From: Lewinellaceae bacterium
Lineage (GTDB): Bacteria > Bacteroidota > Bacteroidia > Chitinophagales > Saprospiraceae
NCBI GenBank assembly: GCA_016711435.1
Contig: JADJSY010000010.1
Span: 74,050 to 138,049 of the forward strand
DNA: 64,000 bases
Direction of reading: 5' to 3'
Of the stretch, positions 56,871 through 64,000 are shown piece by piece (position 1 is the stretch's first letter; each line of letters begins with the position of its first letter). The notes under the pieces were generated by a model that did no database searches, was not told the DNA's origin, and worked only from the letters and a program-made list of their open reading frames with translations. The translations under genes were made by a program, and so were the position numbers.

Positions 56871-57863
56871 ATGGCTAAAAAACGTATCGCCATCAACGGC
56901 TTTGGCCGGATCGGTCGGCTCACTTTCCGCAACCTCGTCAAGGACCCCAATGTAGAAGTGGTCGCTATCAACGACCTCACAGACAACCACACCCTCGCTC
57001 ACTTGCTGAAATACGACACCATGCACGGTCGTTTCGACGGTACCGTAGAGTCCGACGAAAACAGCATCACCGTCAATGGTGTCAAAATTGCCGGTCTGGC
57101 TGTGAGAAATCCCGCAGAATTGCCTTGGTCCTCAATGGGCGTGGATGTTGTAATCGAATGCACCGGTATTTTCCTCGATAAAGAAAAAGCAGGTCTTCAC
57201 TTGCAGGCCGGCGCCAAACGCGTGGTACTTTCTGCTCCTCCAAAAGCGGACGATGTGCCTACTTTTGTAATAGGCGCCAACGAAGATCAAATCAAAGACA
57301 CAGACCTGATCCTGTCCAATGCTTCCTGCACGACGAACTGCCTTGTTCCGATGATTTTGACCCTGGATAAAGCATTCGGCGTCGAACAGTTCTTTATGAA
57401 CACGATCCATGCATACACTGCCGACCAAAACCTGCAGGACGGTCCGCACAAAGACCTGCGCCGCGCCCGCGCTGCTGCACAAAATATCGTGCCTACCAGC
57501 ACCGGCGCTGCAAAAGCCGTTATTCTGGTGGCGCCGCACCTGAAAGGTAAAATCGCCGCGCATTCCCTGCGTGTACCGGTTGCAACGGGTTCCGTCACAG
57601 ACGTGGTGGCGATGATCAAAAAAACCGCTACCGTAGAAGAAATCAACGCAGCATTCAAGGCAGCGGCTGATAGCAACCTGAAAGGTATTCTGGAGTACAA
57701 TACGGATGAAATCGTATCCAGCGATATCGTGCGCAATACGCACTCCTGTGTTTTTGACGCGCCGCTGACCCAGGTAAATGGTAATACCTGCCGCATTGTG
57801 GGCTGGTACGACAACGAAGCGGGTTATTCCGCACGTTTGGCGCAACTGGCTGCAATGGTGTAA
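56871..57863 (+). CDS. gapA: glyceraldehyde-3-phosphate dehydrogenase, type I
   Basis: 330 residues from ATG 56871. Rossmann loop INGFGRIGRLTFR, NAD-selecting Asp in INDLTD, catalytic Cys153 in SNASCTTNCLVPM, and the C-terminal WYDNEAGYSARL. It forms 1,3-bisphosphoglycerate from glyceraldehyde 3-phosphate with NAD. Monocistronic by its own -7 box and a strong terminator. Intact, in contrast to its neighbours. Confidence 0.98.
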   Translation: MAKKRIAINGFGRIGRLTFRNLVKDPNVEVVAINDLTDNHTLAHLLKYDTMHGRFDGTVESDENSITVNGVKIAGLAVRNPAELPWSSMGVDVVIECTGIFLDKEKAGLHLQAGAKRVVLSAPPKADDVPTFVIGANEDQIKDTDLILSNASCTTNCLVPMILTLDKAFGVEQFFMNTIHAYTADQNLQDGPHKDLRRARAAAQNIVPTSTGAAKAVILVAPHLKGKIAAHSLRVPVATGSVTDVVAMIKKTATVEEINAAFKAAADSNLKGILEYNTDEIVSSDIVRNTHSCVFDAPLTQVNGNTCRIVGWYDNEAGYSARLAQLAAMV

Positions 57864-57897
57864 ATACCCCACATATCCGGTTATTACCTTAAGTTTA

Positions 57898-57937
57898 TCC
57901 CGAATTTTTCCATCGTGAAAAATTCGGGATTTTTATT
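57898..57937 (+). terminator. Rho-independent terminator of gapA
   Basis: TCCCGAATTTTTC, a 6-nt loop CATCGT, then GAAAAATTCGGGA and a TTTTTATTT tract. It begins 35 nt after the gapA stop. Confidence 0.93.
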
Positions 57938-57949
57938 TAAAAGCCCTTC

Positions 57950-58038
57950 CCCCGCGCAGGCAGGAGAAGGGCTAACTATTTTTTGCCGAGCAGGATGAGC
58001 CGTTTACTAAACTTGAAAAAGTTTAGTAAACGTCATCT
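57950..58038. repeat. AGCCCTTC hairpin and second CGTTTACTAAACTT palindrome
   Basis: AGCCCTTC / GAAGGGCT around 57952-57972, then GATGAGC-CGTTTACTAAACTT with loop GAAA and AAGTTTAGTAAACG-TCATC (57994-58037). The palindrome core matches 24150-24190. It lies between gapA and the convergent giant gene and may terminate the latter. Confidence 0.88.
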
Positions 58039-58063
58039 CCGTTTCGCCGATCCCGGATCGGCG

Positions 58064-61000
58064 TTACTTCGACTGTATCATCTTCTTCGTTGCACTGTCC
58101 GTAGCGGTTTCGAGTGTGTAGTACAACACACCGGTCGTCATAATCAGTTGACGGTCAATGGCAATTGTGTTGTAACCTTTGCGAACTCACCGTTTTGTGT
58201 GAATACCATACGACCAGTTTCGTCGAAGATGCGCAGGGTAGCGTTCGCCGCTTCCGGCAAGTGGAAACCGATGAATGTTTTGTTCACAAACGGGTTCGGC
58301 TGGTTTGATACAACTCGAAGCCTACACCACTGATCGTACCCCGCAGGGGAACTGAAACGGAAGGCGATGTCGAGACGGTCATTCGTCAGGCTGTAACCTT
58401 CTGCTTTGGTGATGCGGCTGGATACACCCAGCATCTTGCTGATCTGACCGGCTTTGGTAGCGCGGAAAGGTCGCAAATTCGTTGGCTGCTCCGTCAACAG
58501 AAGTCGTGATCGCGTCGGCGAATACGCCGAAGTTATCCAACTTCATATCTTTGCCCGGTATGATGTCCTGTACTTCCAGGCCATTGAAGTTCATCGTGAA
58601 CTGGTAGCCTTGTACGCGCTCTGCGCCTTTGAAGTGGACCGTGAATACCTCACCGGCTTTCACCGTGCGGTCTTGAACGTCGAACAACATGGTGGCTGCC
58701 GTGCGATCTTCAACAGATTGCAGGCTGTTAGCGATAACAGTACCGTTCACATCACCGATCTTAACACCCACGAAGTCTTCATCCAACTGATCAGCCTGTA
58801 CGTTCAGCACCGAAATATTTTCGGGGAATGTCGGGATGGGTTGGCCGGGTTCGGGAACGAGTAGGTTTTGTCTACAAATCTCCACGAGGTGTTGTTCGGC
58901 AGTTCGTCGTAGATACCCAGGATCAATTTGCGGAACTCGACAATATCGAACGAAGTAATCGAACCGGAACGGTTAGCGTCCGCAGCGATCATTTTGTACG
59001 GCGTCGTCAATGGCTCCAGACCCAGGATATGTTTGGCGATCAGCACCAGGTCGTACGTGGACACTCCATTCAGCGGGTTGTCGTCTTTCGTCGGTGTCAG
59101 CGTGTAGTTATAAGACATCGGAGCGGCACTGGGGAACAGAATTGAGCCGGTAGCATCAGTTTGGCCAATTAAATTTGATTGTCCATTACCTAAAGAAACT
59201 GACAATTCCACGATGGCGTCTTCTATGCCGAACTGTTCCTCTGTTGCCAAAATGCCTGCTATCGTTGCCGTGGTCGGAACGTTTCCGTCGCAACCTTCGA
59301 GGTTGGCTTGTACGTTGACATAAGCGGTACAGAAATCTTCATTACCCGCTGCGTCGATTACCCATACTTCTACTGCTACGTTCGTGCCTTCGTCATCGCA
59401 GGTTACGATGATGCTCTGCGGCGAACCCGCCGGGAAAGTAATGTGGTCGTAGTTTGGATCATCCGCACGGATCACTGCTACTTTCAGGAAGTCGGCAGGT
59501 GTGCAGTTGTCTTCAGCATACAGGAAGAAGTCGTTCGTCCACAGGGTAGACATACCACCGTACATCAGGTTGATGTTGACGTCGGCACATGCTACAACTG
59601 GGAGTTTGCAGTCGCGAATCGTGAATGTTTTCTCACATACCGCTTCGTTACCACAACCGTCTTCTGCAATCCACTTGATTTTGTGTGTACCGTGTGGCAG
59701 GTTCGGGTTTTGGATGAACGCTCCCGAAACATTGCGCCAGATCACCCGTGCACCGGTCGCTGTTTGTTCGATGTCGAAGCGGTAGCGCTGGATGACGCTC
59801 GCCGTGTTGTCGAAGTAGTATGGTGTTCCACCGTGGTAGTTCTGCGAGTTGTAGTTACCGTACAGCACCTGGCCCAGCGGGCGGGTGAGGATGTCGGCGC
59901 TGGAAACAACTGTTTCCATGATGCCGTCGCCGTCTGTGTCTAAGAACAACAGGTAGCGGAAACGAAGACCGCCCACTGGTGAAATAGAATCGCACAGGTC
60001 TTCGGCTGAAACCGAGAGCAGCGTTTTGTCTGATTCGCACAGGTCATGCGACTCGATGCCATTATCCCACCACAGGTCGCCATCGTTCCAGAAACGGGAA
60101 TCGTTCGTAGAGTAATCACAAGTGTCGATCGGTGCGCAGGTAACCGTCGGTGGCGTTTGGTCGATCACTTTGATGATCTGCTTGTACGTCACACAGTTCG
60201 GTGTGTTGTCTACCGTAGGACTTGGGTTGCTATCCCATACCCGGATAGAACGGCCATTGGCGCGCAGTTGTTCGAAGCATGGATCGTCCGGTACGTAGGT
60301 ACACCAGTTGATCACTGTCCAGGTGCGTTCGATTTTGTAGCAGGCATCCGGTACAACCGTGAAGTACACGTCGTTGTAGGATATACCGATCAGTTCGCAA
60401 CCTTCGTCGTTCGTGATAACAGGGTAGCCAAAATCAGGCGCTGTTACACAGTTCTCTGTGTCGTCAGCAGGGAACACGATGTTGTAATCTTCGTTGTACG
60501 TTACCGTGATACGCTGGGTGCAGCTGCTGCTGAAGCCGTAGCAATCCCATGCAGTGAAGCGACGGATGATCCGGCCGCGGTTGCAAGTGGTATCGAAGCT
60601 GGCATCCAGGAAGCCGCTGTAGTATGTTTTTTGTGTCATACCACAAACACCGGGAATAGCAGTGGTACCGGCAGGGATGTTGATCAACCCGTGGTTGTCA
60701 GCGCTTGTCGGCGGTGTTTCGTCCAGGCAGCAGTTGTCGTAAGCGCTTGGGTAACCATATGCCCACAGGCTTGGCTCGAAGTTCTCACAGGCTACTGTTA
60801 CGTGTGCAGGTGGCAGACAGACAGGTTTGATTTTGTCCTGTACTTCCACGTCGATCATACATTCATTGTAGATGTACTGGATACAGTTGGTTTCAGCGTC
60901 GCGAAGTGGTTCGCCGAATTCATCTGTGTAGTACGCCCAGTTGCCGTTGATGTCCAGTTGGTACACACGCAGGATGATGCGCTGGGTTGTACCTACCTCG

Positions 61001-64000
61001 CAGCAGTAGAATTTGATCGAGTCATTTTCCGAAACGGCAATGTCGTATTCATCGTTGAAGCCGTTATTCTGGTTGTAATTCAACTCGCCGCAGATATCGT
61101 AAGACCAGTTGTCGCAACCCGGAACGTTTTTAAAGTCATTTACACAAGTCGAGTAAACAGCGTTTCCGGCGTGCAGGTCACCTGAAACAGGCATCCGGCG
61201 AACCGTGAAAGCGATGTCGTTACAGTTGTCGTAGGAACCCTGGTTGAAGGCAGAAGCCGGAACCCAGGTTACACCTGCAAATTTGCAATCATCAGATGGC
61301 TCGTAGCAGTCGGTCGGATCATCCGTACCAATCGCAACGGTGGTAAACTCGGTGCAGGTAGCAACCGGTGGAACGTCGTCCACAACAGTCAGCCAGAACG
61401 TGCAGGAATTTACGTTGCCGCACACGTCTTCCGCCATATAAGTTACCAGGTGGTGACCGATCGGCAGGCAAGGCGTGGTGCCATAGTTACCCAAAGTGTC
61501 GCAATCCCAGTAGTTGTTGCCCAGGAAATCCTGCAACCTGAATTGGTTAGGATTGGTGATTTTGTTCAGGTTATAGGTAGCAATTACCTGCTCAGGCAGG
61601 TACTGGTCGTACACCTGGATCATCGCGCTGATCGAAGCGGTCGGGGAGCAGAAATCTTCCACGATTACATTCGGCAGGTCAACCGTAGCGCAGCACTGCG
61701 ATGGGTTGGTCGATACCGTCATGTCTGCAGGGCAGGCAATGACCGGACCTTCGTCGTCTACTACTTTAATCAACTGGTCATGTGTCCATGTTTCGTTGGT
61801 ACACCAGTCCAGGACAGTCCATTTACGCAGGATTTTGAATGTGCCCGCGCAAACATTGATCCGTGTGTCGATGTAAGAAGCGCCCAGGTTGCACAAGCCA
61901 CCTGAAGTACCGCAACCTACCACGTAGATATTCTGCGGATTAGCAATCAGCGGGTACAGGCCGGCAAACGGAACGCTGAAACCTGCTGGCAGGTCGCAGG
62001 GGCGTACGCCAGGGGCGTCACCGCAACCGGCGCAGTCGATCGTAATATCATCCGGGAAGTCGATATCATCGTGCGTGAAAGGCTCCAGGTAGAACACCTG
62101 CGTACATTGTGCAGAATTACCCCAGGAGTCTTTTGCAGTCCAGGTGCGTTCGATACGGCCTACACTGCAGGCGTTGGCGCCCGGGAAATACACGTCTTTT
62201 TTGTACAAATTAGCGCCCGGTGCGTTCGGGTTCGTCACGACATTCGTGATCGGCCCTTCGCAGCCGTCGATCGCAATCGGTAGCGGCGTGGCGATAGTGC
62301 CATTCAGGATACCGTCTTTGTCCGCGCAGTCGTATGTGCAGAAGTTATCATCGTTCGGGCCGCAAGGGCAGGTGATGACCGGCGGTAGTTTATCTTCAAT
62401 CGAGATATTACCCCAGCAATTGTTTTCACCCTGATCTACTACACCATTTCCATTCAAATCTACCACAACGCGCACTGCATAGGTGTGGTGGACATCGTTG
62501 GGGCCGAGAATGGCAGCAACCCAGGGACCATTACCCAGCGGAAGTGTCCGGTCGATTTGAACGATGAAATTACCATTACATCCGTAAGTCCCTTCGAGGA
62601 TATCATCCGCTTTGAGTTCGAGGCTGCAACTTTCATCCAATGACACCGTGACCAGGTCATTGCACACCAAATTGGTGGGCGGCGGCAGAAAAACCAGGTA
62701 CGGTCGTTCTTCCGGAAGAAGGGTTACTTGTTACCGTGTTATCTATATTACAAGAGCAACGGGTTCTGATCGTTTGCGGAGGGCCATCCTGGTCGTACAC
62801 CGGCAAAGTAGTCGTCCAGGAACCGTTGTTTACCTGGTATTGCAGGGTGGAACCGGAGGGCATTGTACACCCGGAGGGGCGGTAATAACGCCCCCGGATA
62901 CTTCACAGTCATCGTTGCAGATGCTGTTGACAATGCTTACATTAGCAGGTACCGGCAATACAGGGCAGACCGGGCAGGCCCCGGGCGCCGTCGTCACCGA
63001 ACTGGTCGGACTGGAAACCTCACTATTTGCATTACAATTGCATCGTGTCAGGATCGTTTGAGCAGGGCCGGCCTGGGCATAAGTTGGAACAGTTGTACTC
63101 CAGGTGCCTCCATTATTGGTAGAATATTGCAGGGTAGAACCTGTTGGGCAGGAAGCCACCGGTGCAGCAATAGAACCGCCGCTCGGTGTACCGCCAACCG
63201 TTGTACAAGCGCTGTTCACCACCACTGCAACAGGCGCAGGAGTCGTCAAAACAGGACAGGGCGGGCACAGGCCGGGCGCTGTCGTTACTGTATTTGTCGG
63301 ACTGGAAACTTGTGGATTCGCATTACAATTACAACGCGTCAGAACTGTCTGCGCAGGGCCATCCTGATCGTATGTCGGCACAGTTGTGCTCCAGGTGTTT
63401 CCATTATTGGTGGAATATTGCAGGGTAGAACCCGTCGGGCAGGAAGCCACCGGCGGAGAAATGAGACCACCGCTCGGTGTGCCGCCGAAGACGGTACAAA
63501 CGCTGTTCACCACCACGGCAACTGGTGCAGGCGTCGTCAAAATAGGGCAGGGCGGACATGTACCAGGCGCAGTCGTTATCGTATTTGTCGGACTGGAAAC
63601 CATCGGATCCGCGTTACAATTGCAACGCGTCAGAACCGTTTGTGCAGGGCCGGTCTGGGCGTATGTCGGCACAGTTGTGCTCCAGGTGCCTCCATTATTA
63701 GTGGAATATTGCAGGGTAGAACCCGTCGGACAGGAAGCCACTGGCGGAGAAATGGCGCCGCCGCTCGGCGTACCGCCAAAGACCGTACAAACACTGTTCA
63801 CCACTACCGCAACAGGCGCAGGAGTTGTCAAAACAGGGCAGGCCGGACACAGGCCGGGAGCCGTCGTAATCATAGCTGACTGGCTGGAAATCTGCGGATT
63901 TTCCTCACAATTGCAACGTGTCAGAATTGTTTGTGGAGGGCCATCCTGGTCGTATGTCGGAACAGTTGTACTCCAGGTACCTCCATTATTGGTAGAATAT
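58064..64000 (-). CDS. giant secreted HYR/dockerin protein with T9SS sorting domain; N terminus beyond the window; four frameshifts
   Basis: At least 1,970 residues, open at the right edge. From the edge inward: Cys-rich repeats (about 97 residues, 62830-64000), then a long region with HYR-like domains (CPADMTVSTNPSQCCATVDL and TFWLTVVDDVPPVATC) and many conserved Cys and aromatic residues, then a dockerin-like pair with DANRSGSITSFDIVEFRKLI near 58935, a cohesin-like beta domain (FTVHFKGAERVQGYQFTMNF), and the type A T9SS domain NQPNPFVNKTFIGFHLPEAA ending MIQSK at 58064. Frame breaks near 58175, 58460, 58870 and 62690, each repairable by one base. Likely a large surface adhesin or matrix protein. 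Confidence 0.88.
62830..64000 (-). repeat. about 291-bp tandem repeats encoding a Cys-rich module
   Basis: TATTGCAGGGTAGAACC recurs near 63125, 63415 and 63705, with a partial copy at the right edge; period about 291 bp, 97 residues. The unit reads CPVLTTPAPVAVVVNSVCTV, then GSTLQYSTNNGGTWSTTVPT and RCNCNA. The array continues past the window. Confidence 0.9.

Noticed and set aside
60046..61185. 379-codon plus-strand open frame within the giant gene
   Set aside because: Antisense to the HYR-containing coding region; Val/Arg/Cys-rich composition arises from the reverse complement.
62863..63879. plus-strand open frame over the Cys-rich repeats
   Set aside because: Antisense to the 291-bp tandem repeats; repetitive composition only.

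Overview
The window looks like a chromosome segment from a member of the Bacteroidota, most likely Saprospiria-like; the class is inference. Supporting evidence: TAnnTTTG-type -7 promoter boxes, large secreted proteins with PKD- or HYR-like repeats ending in type IX secretion (T9SS) sorting domains, a short NuoG without a molybdopterin domain, many lipoproteins, and a TonB-plug-like segment in a von Willebrand protein. No rRNA, tRNA, CRISPR array, intact insertion sequence or prophage was seen.

Layout. 1-28.3 kb is housekeeping on both strands: peroxiredoxin-like protein, malate dehydrogenase, PanB, MltG, a short-chain dehydrogenase, a membrane-anchored AraC-type regulator, an orphan NitT/TauT-type ABC transporter, CcmE, FabH, an acyltransferase, MiaA, a PAP2 phosphatase overlapping an LptF-type permease, Rpe, a PolB-like exonuclease, a coiled-coil membrane protein, a VWA protein and FolD. 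A gluconate module (gnd, gntP, gntK) closes this part. 28.4-47.0 kb is a complete complex I locus, nuoABCDE-FGHIJKLMN, interrupted by two SH3-like lipoproteins and a DUF2750 protein between nuoE and nuoF, by a decayed ATPase/Toprim-like gene pair between nuoF and nuoG, and by a small membrane protein and an S4 RNA-binding protein between nuoM and nuoN. 47-64 kb holds a third SH3-like lipoprotein, a MITE-like element, a beta-barrel candidate, a secreted zinc metalloprotease with many PKD domains, an EEP-family hydrolase, gapA, and a giant HYR/dockerin/T9SS protein that runs off the right edge.

Two features dominate. First, nearly every intergenic gap is filled by arms of short tandem repeats arranged as long inverted repeats. 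At least seven unrelated sequence families do this, and they abut stop and start codons so closely that the stop codon is often part of the repeat. This is the best candidate for an undescribed system here. Second, about twenty genes carry single-base frameshifts or a stop, including essential ones (fabH, miaA, nuoJ, nuoL, nuoM). Most look like homopolymer indels, so I read them mainly as assembly or sequencing errors and annotate full gene extents across them. The ATPase/Toprim pair between nuoF and nuoG is different: its damage is dense and its base composition is AT-rich, so it looks truly decayed.

Metabolically, gluconate enters through GntP, is phosphorylated by GntK and decarboxylated by Gnd to ribulose 5-phosphate, which Rpe interconverts with xylulose 5-phosphate. 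GapA, Mdh and the NADH dehydrogenase connect this to aerobic respiration.
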